This document shows positions 42,271 to 50,146 of a DNA stretch of 56,727 bases, one piece after another. The translations under genes were made by a program, and so were the position numbers. The stretch's first letter is position 1; each line of letters starts with the position of its first letter. Source of the stretch: Blastocatellia bacterium (GTDB lineage: Bacteria; Acidobacteriota; Blastocatellia; Chloracidobacteriales; Chloracidobacteriaceae); assembly GCA_019695185.1 (NCBI GenBank), contig JAIBAN010000053.1, positions 1 through 56,727 on the forward strand, read 5' to 3'. The notes beneath the pieces were generated by a model. The model saw only the letters and a program-made list of their open reading frames with translations. It did not search any database and had not been told where the DNA came from.

Positions 42271-43437
42271 ATGCGTGCTTTGGCAAAGTTTTTTTTGACT
42301 CCTGTGTTTTTTTCCCTCTTGTGGTGCGCCGGCGGGGTTGCGGTCCAGGCGGCGGAACCGGTTCAGGTCGCAGTTGATTCCACCCAATGGGTCATCAAAG
42401 ACCAGAAAGCCAAAACCGAGGAATTCCTGGGTCGCAAAAGCCTCTATCTGACTTCGGGGTTTGCGGTTCTGAAAGAGGTTGATTTTGAAAACGGCGTCAT
42501 CGAAGTGGACATTGCCGCGCCGAGTCCACGGTCGTTTATTGGAATTTCCTTCCGGGGCCAATCCGAAGCTGATTTTGAAACCGTTTATTTCCGCCCGCAC
42601 AAAAGCGGCCTGGAAGACGCGGTGCAATATGCCCCTTCGTTCAACGGTTCGACGGCGTGGCAGCTTTTCAGCGGCAAAGGATTTACCGCCGCCGCCGAGA
42701 TTCCCAAAGGGCAATGGATTCACGTGCGGCTGGAAATTACGGGACTCAGTGGCAAGGTCTATTTCAACCACTCGGAAAAACCGGTGTTGGAAATTGAAGA
42801 CCTGAAACACGGCTACAGCCACGGCACTCTGGGAATTTGGGGTTCGGCCAACGGTGGGTATTTCTCCAATTTCACCTACCGGATAGACCCGGTGGCCAGC
42901 CGTCCGGAACGCAGGCCCAACCCTCCGGCTCAGGGAATTCTGACCAAGTGGGAGCTTTCGGAAGCCTTTGACGTGGCGGTACGCGACCTGGAGACACCGC
43001 TTTCATCGGCTGAACTGAAAGCCATGAAATGGCAGGCGGTCGAAGCCGAAGCGCCCGGCATGGTGGTCATTGACCGTTATCGGCGCAGCCCCGATGTCGT
43101 CCGGTTTTTTGCCACTCCGGCGGAGCGGACAGGCAAACGGGAAGGCCGGAAACTGGTGCTGGCCCGCACCGTCATTGAATCCGACCGGGACCAGATCAAA
43201 AAAATGTCCCTTGGATATAGTGACGAAGTGGCTGTTTTCCTCAACCTGGAACCCGTTTTTACCGGCAAAAGTGCCTTTCGGTTTCGGGACCCCGGCTTTT
43301 TGGGAATTATGGATGTTGAAGATGATGCCGTGTACCTCCACCTGAAAAAAGGCCGGAATGAGCTGGTTCTGGCGGTGGCTGACTATTTTGGCGGCTGGGG
43401 CTTTATCTGCCGGATGGATGAGTGTTTACGGAAATAA
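42271..43437 (+). CDS. Secreted LamG/DUF1080-like protein
   Basis: 388 residues; the ATG at 42271 has GAGG eight bases upstream and begins a signal peptide (MRALAKFFLTPVFFSLLWCAGGVAVQA). The region 'LTSGFAVLKEVDFENGVIEVDIAAPSPRSFIGISFRGQSEADFETVYFRPHKSG' and 'GKVYFNHSEKPVLEIEDLKHGYSHGTLGIWGSANGGYFSNFTY' matches the concanavalin-like jelly roll of the DUF1080/LamG type that occurs in sugar-acting proteins. The C-terminal half has a beta pattern with 'EVAVFLNLEPVFTGKSAFRFRDPGFLG' and may be a galactose-binding-like module. A hydrolase role is possible but no catalytic residues are evident. It follows the AraC regulator. Confidence 0.78.
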   Translation: MRALAKFFLTPVFFSLLWCAGGVAVQAAEPVQVAVDSTQWVIKDQKAKTEEFLGRKSLYLTSGFAVLKEVDFENGVIEVDIAAPSPRSFIGISFRGQSEADFETVYFRPHKSGLEDAVQYAPSFNGSTAWQLFSGKGFTAAAEIPKGQWIHVRLEITGLSGKVYFNHSEKPVLEIEDLKHGYSHGTLGIWGSANGGYFSNFTYRIDPVASRPERRPNPPAQGILTKWELSEAFDVAVRDLETPLSSAELKAMKWQAVEAEAPGMVVIDRYRRSPDVVRFFATPAERTGKREGRKLVLARTVIESDRDQIKKMSLGYSDEVAVFLNLEPVFTGKSAFRFRDPGFLGIMDVEDDAVYLHLKKGRNELVLAVADYFGGWGFICRMDECLRK

Positions 43438-43625
43438 GAAACCATTTCACGAAGTTCCCGAAATAATTTTTGATGGATTTTTTTACCAATCTCCGACTCT
43501 TGATTCAGTTGGGGTGAGACCACGTGCGCGACCTCGGTCTGCTGGCTTTGTTTACCCAAAGCACATCGGAACGGGTCGTGCTCCCACCCTGAACACATTC
43601 ATGAAAATTGGAGAAAAATCCATCT

Positions 43626-46037
43626 ATGAACAAGCTCTGGCTGTTCCTGAAAGTATTGACAGTGGTATGCGTTTTCGGGGGTGGGGTCGCTTTGGCAGAG
43701 GAACCTGTCACGTCACCGGCCTCCCGCGCACCGCTCGCTCCGCACCGCAAAACAACGGAACCCCAACCGACTGGCCTTCCAGCCAAAAGTGCGCAACCCC
43801 TCCAGCCCGACAGCGAAACGGAAACCACCAAGCGTTTGGCAGACCTGGCTCGCCTGTGGGGCACAGTTAAATATTTTCACCCATATCTGGCCTATCAAAA
43901 CCTTGATTGGGATGAAGCACTCGTCAAAGCCATTCCACAGGTGAAAGCCGCCCGCTCTCGATCTGAATATCAACAAGCCCTGTCCGGTTTGCTGGCAACC
44001 CTGCAGGACCCGGTCACAACGGTCATTTCTGATTCGACCGTCACGGAGGTGCCAACCACTCCTCCTCCCGCCAATCCTCCAACCTATTACCAGGTGGTTG
44101 ATGAAACAGTGGTCATCCTGGTGGCGGAGCTTGTTCAGGCCCAATTCCAAGGAATCAATATTTACCCCAAGGTCAAGGAATTGCAGGCGGAAATCGCCAA
44201 GGCGAAACGTGTTGTGCTGGATTTCCGGTATGGCCGTGTTTCACCTCAGGCAGTTCCGGACTTTGCCTTCACCAATTTTCTGACTGACATGGTACCAACG
44301 TTTCTGCAGGGAACGGTTCCCCTCGGTACGCACCGTTATCGCATCCACAACGGGCTTTTCTCACAGCGGGGAAGCAGTGGCAGCTTTTCGTCAGGTTTGA
44401 TGACACAGGTTCCGGTCATGATTTCAGGGCGGGCTGCCGCCTCCAAGCCATTGGCATTGTTGATTGACGAAACGACTCCCGGAGCCGTTCCCCTTTTGAG
44501 CGGGTTACAGGCAGCCGGCGTCAAAATTGTTCAGGTTGGTGCGAGCCGGAAAGAAACCAACGTTCCGACTTTTCAAATGACATTGGCTGACAATGTGACA
44601 GTCCGAATGCGGACGGCTGAGTTTATCAATCAGAACGGCAGCACCGGCTTCCAGCCTGATGTGACCGTACCTCAGGCATCCCGCGAGGTGATTGTGGCGG
44701 CTGCTGTGCAGTCTCTCAAGAGCAGTTCCGCCCGGCCCGAAACAGGACCCCGTTTGACGGTGCCGCCGGTACAGAGCCTGAAAGAAAGCGCCTTTCCGGA
44801 AATGGCGTTTCCCGCCGAACCCTACCGCCTCTTGGCGCTTTTCCGGTTTTGGAATGCCGTTCATTATTTTTTTCCTTACAAAGACCTGACCGACCAGCCT
44901 TGGGATACGGTTTTGACGGAATTCATCCCACGTTTTGAAAACAATCAAAATCAACTTGAATATGAATTGACCGTGGCTGAAATGCTGGCCCGCCTTCAGG
45001 ACACCCATGGAAGTGCTGCCGGGTTCAAGCAGCTTGACAATCACCTGGGTTTGTTTGCCCCGCCGCTTGGGCTCAAAGCCCCCGGAGGGAAGCTCGTTGT
45101 GAGCCGGATACCGGAAGCAAACCAAGGCGAGGTCCAAGGGATTCAGATTGGAGATGTGATTACGGCAATTGATGGAGAATCAATTGAAACCCGTGCGGCA
45201 TACTTCAGCCGGTTTATGGCTTTGTCCAATCAGGCGTCCGCCTATCGGTATATTTATCCCAAGCTTCTGCGAGGAGCCAAAGACAGCAAAGTCCGCCTTC
45301 AGATACAAAGTATTGAAGGTGGTCAACGCGAAGTTGAGCTGACCCGGACCAGCCTGATTGGCGATATTTCCTATCCGCCTCCCCGAGAAACACCGGTTTT
45401 CCAAATCCTGCCCAGCGGCTTTGGGTATGTTGATTTGGCCCGCTTGACGGATAATGACTTTCAGGCGGCTCTGAAACTGGCTTTTGCCGCGCCAGGGATA
45501 ATTTTTGATATGCGGGGCTATCCGGTCAGTAATGCGCCATTGGAATTTGTCACCCACCTCACCAATCGGAAAAATCTTACCGTCGCCCAATTCCGGCACC
45601 CGCTTTTGGTGGCACGCGACCTGGGAGATGAGGATTTTGGTGATTCATTTTCGTTTTACTCCTTTGAACAAAAAATATCCGGTTCAAAAGAACCTGCCTA
45701 TCGTGGGAAAGTGGTGGTGTTGATTGATGAAAACGCCATCAGTGCCTCTGAACACTTCTGCCTTATGTTGGAGAGTGCAGCCCAGGTGACGTTTATCGGG
45801 AGCCCAACCATGGGAGCCAACGGAGATGTGACCTATTTTTCGTTGCCGGGTGGGATTTCGGTCAGGTTCTCAGGGAATGATGTGCGTCATGCCGATGGGC
45901 GACAATTGCAGCGAATAGGAATTCAGCCTCAGATTAAAGTTGAACCGACACCACAGGGAATCCGGGAAAACCGCGATGAGGTAGTGGAAGCAGCCGTCAA
46001 GTTTCTGGAAACCACTCTTAAAGACCAAAGGCATTGA
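43626..46037 (+). CDS. S41-family protease with a degenerate tandem duplicate
   Basis: 803 residues; the ATG at 43626 opens a signal peptide (MNKLWLFLKVLTVVCVFGGGVALAEE). Two homologous halves exist. The first (about 65-365, 'LARLWGTVKYFHPYLAYQNLDWDEAL' ... 'LLIDETTPGAVPLLSG') lacks a PDZ domain and the catalytic Ser. The second (about 395-800, 'LFRFWNAVHYFFPYKDLTDQPWDTVL') has a helical N-terminal part, a PDZ near 500-530 ('EVQGIQIGDVITAIDGE') and the S41 core 'VVLIDENAISASEHF' (Ser706/Ser708) with 'GSPTMGANGDVTYFSLPGG', typical of S41B/IRBP-like enzymes. These are periplasmic peptidases. The duplication is internal. A GGGTYCA array follows the stop. Confidence 0.9.
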   Translation: MNKLWLFLKVLTVVCVFGGGVALAEEPVTSPASRAPLAPHRKTTEPQPTGLPAKSAQPLQPDSETETTKRLADLARLWGTVKYFHPYLAYQNLDWDEALVKAIPQVKAARSRSEYQQALSGLLATLQDPVTTVISDSTVTEVPTTPPPANPPTYYQVVDETVVILVAELVQAQFQGINIYPKVKELQAEIAKAKRVVLDFRYGRVSPQAVPDFAFTNFLTDMVPTFLQGTVPLGTHRYRIHNGLFSQRGSSGSFSSGLMTQVPVMISGRAAASKPLALLIDETTPGAVPLLSGLQAAGVKIVQVGASRKETNVPTFQMTLADNVTVRMRTAEFINQNGSTGFQPDVTVPQASREVIVAAAVQSLKSSSARPETGPRLTVPPVQSLKESAFPEMAFPAEPYRLLALFRFWNAVHYFFPYKDLTDQPWDTVLTEFIPRFENNQNQLEYELTVAEMLARLQDTHGSAAGFKQLDNHLGLFAPPLGLKAPGGKLVVSRIPEANQGEVQGIQIGDVITAIDGESIETRAAYFSRFMALSNQASAYRYIYPKLLRGAKDSKVRLQIQSIEGGQREVELTRTSLIGDISYPPPRETPVFQILPSGFGYVDLARLTDNDFQAALKLAFAAPGIIFDMRGYPVSNAPLEFVTHLTNRKNLTVAQFRHPLLVARDLGDEDFGDSFSFYSFEQKISGSKEPAYRGKVVVLIDENAISASEHFCLMLESAAQVTFIGSPTMGANGDVTYFSLPGGISVRFSGNDVRHADGRQLQRIGIQPQIKVEPTPQGIRENRDEVVEAAVKFLETTLKDQRH

Positions 46038-46057
46038 AAAGCGTCCGGCTTGAGGCT

Positions 46058-46241
46058 CAGGGTTCAGGGTCCAGGGTTGAGGGTCCAGGGTCCAGGGTTC
46101 AGGGTTCAGGGTTCAGAGTATCTGTCGTGGCTTTTGAATCTTGGGCTTTGAATTTTGAGTTTTGAAACCGGATTAGATTCTTACAGTCCCGGTCTTTGAA
46201 AACCCTGAACCCTGGACCCTGAACCCTGAACCCTGAACCCT
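46058..46241. repeat. Inverted pair of GGGTTCA arrays between convergent genes
   Basis: GGGTTCA/GGGTCCA units at 46058-46114 follow the S41 gene. CCCTGAA/CCCTGGA units at 46202-46241 precede the end of the devA-like gene on the minus strand, which takes the last base of the array for its TAG stop (46240-46242). The core contains CTTTGAAT and GTTTTGAA segments and no gene. Confidence 0.94.
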
Positions 46242-46920
46242 AGCTCCTGACCAACCGCCCGTCTTCCATGTGAACAATCCGGTCGGCGATGTCGAGCACC
46301 CGGTTGTCGTGGGTTACCATGAGAATCGGGCAGCCTTGTTCCTTGGCCAGAGTTTTGAGCATATCCACAATGGTCCGACCGGTTTTTCCGTCCAGTGCAG
46401 CGGTTGGTTCGTCCGCCAGTATCAGTTGTGGACGGGCCGCCAACGCGCGGGCAATCGCCACCCGCTGTTTCTGGCCGCCGGAAAGACTGTCGGGAAAATA
46501 ATGTTTGCGGTCGTCGAGGCCCACCGCGTCCAGAATTTCAGCCGCGCGGCGGGACCGCTCGGCTTTGGTCAAATCCGGATGCAATTCGAGCGACATTTCC
46601 ACATTCTGCTGCGCCGTGAGGAACTTGAGCAGGTTATGCGCCTGGAAAATGTAGCCAATCTTGCGCCGGGCCGCGACCAACTGCTCGGTGGTGGCCCCAG
46701 CCAGTTCATGCCCCAAAACGGAAAGGCTGCCTGATTGGGCTGACCGCAACGCTCCAATCAAGGTCAGAAGCGTTGTTTTCCCCGAACCCGAAGGCCCGGT
46801 CAGCAGCACGATTTCCCCGGCCTGGATTTCCAGCGACACGTCAAAGAGGATTTGTTTTTGCAACTCGCCTTCACCAAAGGCAAAGTCAAGATTTTGGATT
46901 GAAACCGAAGCATTCATCAT
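46240..46920 (-). CDS. devA: DevA-family ABC transporter ATP-binding protein
   Basis: 226 residues from an ATG at 46920 (a second follows at 46917). Walker A GPSGSGKT, Q-loop 'IFQAHNLLKFLTAQQNV', signature LSGGQKQRVAIARAL, Walker B LILADEPTAALD and the H-loop 'MVTHDNR' are all present. The 'FQAHNLL' and 'FLTAQQNVEMSLEL' segments are typical of the DevA group, whose partners are DevB and DevC in a TolC-dependent exporter. It is the third gene of tetR-devB-devC-devA. The start is preceded directly by a GGACTGA array, and no ribosome-binding site is seen, so translation may rely on coupling or an atypical site. The cargo is unknown. Confidence 0.93.
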   Translation of the reverse strand: MMNASVSIQNLDFAFGEGELQKQILFDVSLEIQAGEIVLLTGPSGSGKTTLLTLIGALRSAQSGSLSVLGHELAGATTEQLVAARRKIGYIFQAHNLLKFLTAQQNVEMSLELHPDLTKAERSRRAAEILDAVGLDDRKHYFPDSLSGGQKQRVAIARALAARPQLILADEPTAALDGKTGRTIVDMLKTLAKEQGCPILMVTHDNRVLDIADRIVHMEDGRLVRS

Positions 46921-46926
46921 AACAAA

Positions 46927-47091
46927 GGACTGAGGACTGAGGACTGAGGACTGAGGACTGAGATTTTCTTTCAAGAACGAGGTGTAGTTCTTTTAACGGG
47001 TTTTTCTATCGAGAAGCGGTTCTCAAAAAAACTTCACTACCGAACATGATTTCACACAGTCCTCAGTCCTCAGTCCTCAGTCCTCAGTCCT
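46927..47091. repeat. Inverted pair of GGACTGA arrays between devA and devC
   Basis: Five GGACTGA units (46927-46962) and five CAGTCCT units (47057-47091) enclose about 95 bp of ordinary sequence that has a small hairpin (AAGAAC with GTTCTT). The devC stop (47091-47093) directly touches the right-hand array. Confidence 0.95.
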
Positions 47092-48245
47092 TAAAAAATA
47101 TCAGCGGGGTCGGCCTGCCGCAGCTTGCGCATGGCTAGTACTCCCGATGCGAGGCACATGCCAAAAGTCAAAAACAGGACCAGCGCAGCCCGCCCGAAAG
47201 TTATCTCCATGGGCAGAAAAGTCGCCTGTTTGGTCAGCTCATACAAGCCCCACGAAATCAGGATGCCCGGCACATAACCGATGGCCGACAGCAAAAAAGA
47301 TTCCTGTGCCACGACCCCAATCAAAAAGCGGTCCGTATAGCCCATCGCTTTCAACGTTGCATATTCGGCCAAATGGTTGGCCACGTCCGAGTGCAGAATC
47401 TGATAGGCAATCACCATGCCCACGACAAACCCCATGGCCACGCCAAGGCTGAAAATAAACCCGATGGCTGTGCCGGTTTCCCAATATTCCTTTTCAAATT
47501 GCACAAATTCGGCCTGGGTCAGCACCCGCACATCCTCCGGCATTTCCCGCTGGAGCAGGTTTTTGATGACAAGCGGATTTGTTCCGGGCTGGAGCTTGAT
47601 GATTCCCACATGGATGGCTTCCTGGCGGTGGTCCTTGAAAATCCGCAGGAAGTTGAGGTCGCTCGTCACAATCGTGCCATCGGCGGCAAATGATGCGCCC
47701 AGGGTGAACAGCCCTTTGACATCCACCCGCCGCTGGTTGACTTCGGCAGACACCGCCGTTCCTTTTCCGAGTGCAGCCGGAACATCGCCAAACTCGGCTC
47801 TCGAATTCCGGTCAAAGAGCACCGTATCGCTTTGCTTGAGGAAATCCAGGTTTTCGGCAATGCCGGGCAAGTCCAGCACGGAAACTTCCGGATTGAACCC
47901 CATCACGAGCAGGGACCGGGTGCGGCCATTCCAGGGGTTTTTCCATGGCCCCAGCCCCACGTACATAGGCATGACCTGAGCCACTTCCTTGTGTTGCAGG
48001 GTTTGATAGAGGCTCCGCCGGGCAAAGCTTTTCATGGCAAAAAAGGCTTCGGATTTTTTGCTGATGAGCACCAAATCGGCATTCATCTTGCGCTCGACCA
48101 GAGTGGCGCTGTCAAAAAGCGCATCCTGAAACCCAAACTGTAAAAACATGAGAATGCAGGCAAATGCCACGCCGGCCAAAGCCGTCAGGAGCCGCGTTTT
48201 CTCGTGTGTCAATTGCAACCAAGCCAGGGAAATAAAACCAAACAT
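47091..48245 (-). CDS. devC: DevC-family ABC exporter permease
   Basis: 384 residues from the ATG at 48245 (MFGFISLAWLQLTHEKTRLL); upstream is only repeat sequence. It has the MacB/FtsX-type layout: N-terminal helix (TALAGVAFACILMFLQFGF), a large periplasmic domain ('KMNADLVLISKKSEAFFAMKSFARRSLYQTLQ', 'GFNPEVSVLDLPGIAENLDFL'), and three C-terminal helices (IGFIFSLGVAMGFVVGMVIAYQIL, FLLSAIGYVPGILISWGLY, AALVLFLTFGMCLASGVLAM). Length and the 'YATLKAMGYTDRFL' loop fit DevC. It should dimerise in the inner membrane with DevA and connect to DevB. Both spacers, to devB and to devA, contain repeat pairs, yet gene order is that of the family. Confidence 0.93.
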   Translation of the reverse strand: MFGFISLAWLQLTHEKTRLLTALAGVAFACILMFLQFGFQDALFDSATLVERKMNADLVLISKKSEAFFAMKSFARRSLYQTLQHKEVAQVMPMYVGLGPWKNPWNGRTRSLLVMGFNPEVSVLDLPGIAENLDFLKQSDTVLFDRNSRAEFGDVPAALGKGTAVSAEVNQRRVDVKGLFTLGASFAADGTIVTSDLNFLRIFKDHRQEAIHVGIIKLQPGTNPLVIKNLLQREMPEDVRVLTQAEFVQFEKEYWETGTAIGFIFSLGVAMGFVVGMVIAYQILHSDVANHLAEYATLKAMGYTDRFLIGVVAQESFLLSAIGYVPGILISWGLYELTKQATFLPMEITFGRAALVLFLTFGMCLASGVLAMRKLRQADPADIF

Positions 48246-48260
48246 AAAGGCCAGTCTTTG

Positions 48261-48406
48261 AGTCTGGGGAGTCTGGGGAGTCTGGGGAGTCTGGGGAGTC
48301 AAAGCCAAGTGACAGGTGACAAGAAACAATCCTGTCACTGTTTACTTGTCACTGTTTACTTCTTCAGACTCCCCAGACTCCCCAGACTCCCCAGACTCCC
48401 CAGACT
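48261..48406. repeat. Inverted pair of 9-bp GTCTGGGGA arrays with 14-bp repeats in the core
   Basis: GTCTGGGGA occurs about four times at 48261-48300, and AGACTCCCC about four times at 48365-48406. The core holds TGTCACTGTTTACT twice in tandem and an inverted AGTGACAGGTGACA. The devB stop (48405-48407) uses the array end. This is the only array family here with a 9-bp period. Confidence 0.93.
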
Positions 48407-49469
48407 ATTTTTCAATGCGGACATCCACCCGCATGTTCGTCAATCCTTCGACGCGTTTGCTGTCGGCTTCGTCAAGCCGGATGCGGACTTCAATCACACG
48501 GGCATCCACGTCGGCCACCGGGTCGGCATCAAGAATGTCACGTTTGCCAATCAGCAAACCGGTCTGCTCAACCGTGCCGTTCAGGATTTCACCCAAAGCA
48601 CGGGCGGAAATCTGGGCGCGCTGACCGATTTTGACCCTTTTGATGTCGCTTTCGAAGACTTCCGCCACGACATACATCCGGTCGGTTTCGCCAATCTCCA
48701 GAATGCCTTTTGAACTGACGGTTTCGCCCGCACGGGTGTGGATTTTGAGAACCCTCCCCGAAGCCGAGGCCCGCACATAGGCGGTTTCCAATTGTTCGTT
48801 GGCTTTGGCCACGGCGGCTTCTCCGGCAGCGATTTCGGCTTTGGACACCGACACATCAACCGGGCGGACTTCGCCAATGCTGGTCAAGGTGGATTGTGCC
48901 CGCGCCAGTTCGCGTTGCAGGGTGTCAACTTCCAATTGGCGCTGGTCCAGGTCAAATTTGGAAACAATTCCGTCTTTGTGCAGCGATTGATACCGGCCCA
49001 GGTCAATCCTGGCCTGTGCGAGCCGGGTTTCGATGCGGGCGCATTCGGCTTCCTGCGCGGTCAGGTCGGCCCGTTTGGCTCCGGCTTCGACTTTGGCCAA
49101 CCGCGCCTGAGCCGTCAGAACCTGTTTCTGTGCTTCGAGGAGCGCCGCCCGGCTGCGGGACTGGCTGTCGAGGACCGCAATCACCTGTCCGGCTTTGACA
49201 TAATCGCCTTCCTCAACAAAGAGTTTTTCAATGCGGGCGACTTCGTTGCCCGTCGGCGGAGCCAGCTTGATGACTTTATGGGTTGGTTCAAAGCGCCCCA
49301 AGGCGCTCACGGCACCGGATGTTGAGGTTGTTGGCTGGACTGCTTCCGGAGTTTCCGCCACGGCAAACTGCGGTTGCAGATAGCGGACAACAAAAAAACC
49401 CTGCAAAATCAGGGCTGTCACCAGCCCGGTCCAGATGATTCGCTTTCGTGTGTTTGATGGGGAACTCAT
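48405..49469 (-). CDS. devB: DevB-family membrane-fusion protein (HlyD type)
   Basis: 354 residues from the ATG at 49469, eleven bases after the TetR gene ends. One N-terminal membrane helix (IIWTGLVTALILQGFFVVRYL) is followed by the biotinyl-lipoyl-like half motifs ('VARIEKLFVEEGDYVKAGQVIAVLDSQS' and 'AYVRASASGRVLKIHTRAGETVSSKGIL'), a long alpha-helical hairpin (ALLEAQKQVLTAQARLAKVEAGAKRADLTAQEAECARIETRLAQARIDLGRYQSLHKDGIVSK) and a beta-barrel domain. 'FEPTHKVIKLAPPTG' and 'RIEKLFVEEGD' match DevB. It would link the inner-membrane ABC complex to an outer-membrane TolC-like pore, which is not encoded here. It is the first exporter gene after its likely TetR repressor. Confidence 0.94.
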   Translation of the reverse strand: MSSPSNTRKRIIWTGLVTALILQGFFVVRYLQPQFAVAETPEAVQPTTSTSGAVSALGRFEPTHKVIKLAPPTGNEVARIEKLFVEEGDYVKAGQVIAVLDSQSRSRAALLEAQKQVLTAQARLAKVEAGAKRADLTAQEAECARIETRLAQARIDLGRYQSLHKDGIVSKFDLDQRQLEVDTLQRELARAQSTLTSIGEVRPVDVSVSKAEIAAGEAAVAKANEQLETAYVRASASGRVLKIHTRAGETVSSKGILEIGETDRMYVVAEVFESDIKRVKIGQRAQISARALGEILNGTVEQTGLLIGKRDILDADPVADVDARVIEVRIRLDEADSKRVEGLTNMRVDVRIEK

Positions 49470-49480
49470 AATTTTTTTGA

Positions 49481-50065
49481 CTACTGGTTTTTTTCTTCGG
49501 ACATTTTGACCAACGTGGCCTGAATTCGGTCCCGCAGTTCCTGATTGGGCGGGAAAAAACCGAAGAGTTCTGAAAACCACAGCCCATCGGCTGCCAGTCG
49601 GACAATTGTGGCCAGCGTGGGGTCAATCCCGTCCTGTTCGACTGCCTGTTGCCAGGCTTCAAAGCGCTCTTTCAATGGGTCGAGCAGCTTGGGATTGTTG
49701 GTAATAGCCGCCACCATCGCAGCACTGACCTCGGTGCAGTTGGCGGCTCTGGCCGGGTCTTCGAGCGAAGCTCCCGGAGCAAACGTGGCCTGCACGTATG
49801 CCCGCGTCCAACTGCCGGGACGGCGTTTGTCTTCGTTGCGATGATGTTCCAGGTCACCTTCAAAAAGGGAAATCAGGCGTTCAATCATTGCGGCGACCAG
49901 TTTGTCTTTGCTGTCAAAATGGTACAGCACGCCGCCTTTGCTGAAACCGGCTTCGCGGGCAACGGCTTCAATTGTGAGAGAGCCCACGCCGTCACGCATC
50001 ACGATTCGCTCGGCAGCGGCCAGAATTTGTTCGCGGGTGGAAAGAGTTGATTCGGATTTGACCAT
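49481..50065 (-). CDS. TetR-family regulator of the devBCA operon
   Basis: 194 residues, ATG start. The helix-turn-helix 'REQILAAAERIVMRDGVGSLTIEAVAREAGFSKGGVLYHFDSKDKLVAAMIERLI' is a canonical TetR N-terminus, and the C-terminal helices fit a TetR_C-type ligand-binding domain ('FEAWQQAVEQDGIDPTLATIVRLAADGLWFSELFGFFPPNQELRDRI'). Eleven bases separate it from devB. Two near-identical operator-like palindromes lie just upstream, indicating that it represses its own operon. The ligand may be the exported compound or a toxicant, as is usual for TetR-controlled exporters (family knowledge). Length is typical. Confidence 0.94.
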   Translation of the reverse strand: MVKSESTLSTREQILAAAERIVMRDGVGSLTIEAVAREAGFSKGGVLYHFDSKDKLVAAMIERLISLFEGDLEHHRNEDKRRPGSWTRAYVQATFAPGASLEDPARAANCTEVSAAMVAAITNNPKLLDPLKERFEAWQQAVEQDGIDPTLATIVRLAADGLWFSELFGFFPPNQELRDRIQATLVKMSEEKNQ

Positions 50066-50070
50066 AAAAA

Positions 50071-50120
50071 ACTATACCGTCCAGTCAGTATAGTTTTACT
50101 GTACCGACTGGACGGTATAG
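50071..50120. promoter_or_regulatory. Tandem TetR-type operators
   Basis: TACCG-TCCAGT-CAGTA (50075-50090) and TACCG-ACTGGA-CGGTA (50102-50117) are the same 16-bp site in opposite orientation with one mismatch; they form a perfect 15-bp inverted repeat at 50072-50086 and 50106-50120. They start six bases before the TetR start codon and the centres are 27 bp apart. Such placement would block the tetR-devBCA promoter or mRNA leader. Confidence 0.8.
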
Positions 50121-50146
50121 CTGTCAATTGAAAAATCCGGAAAGAT

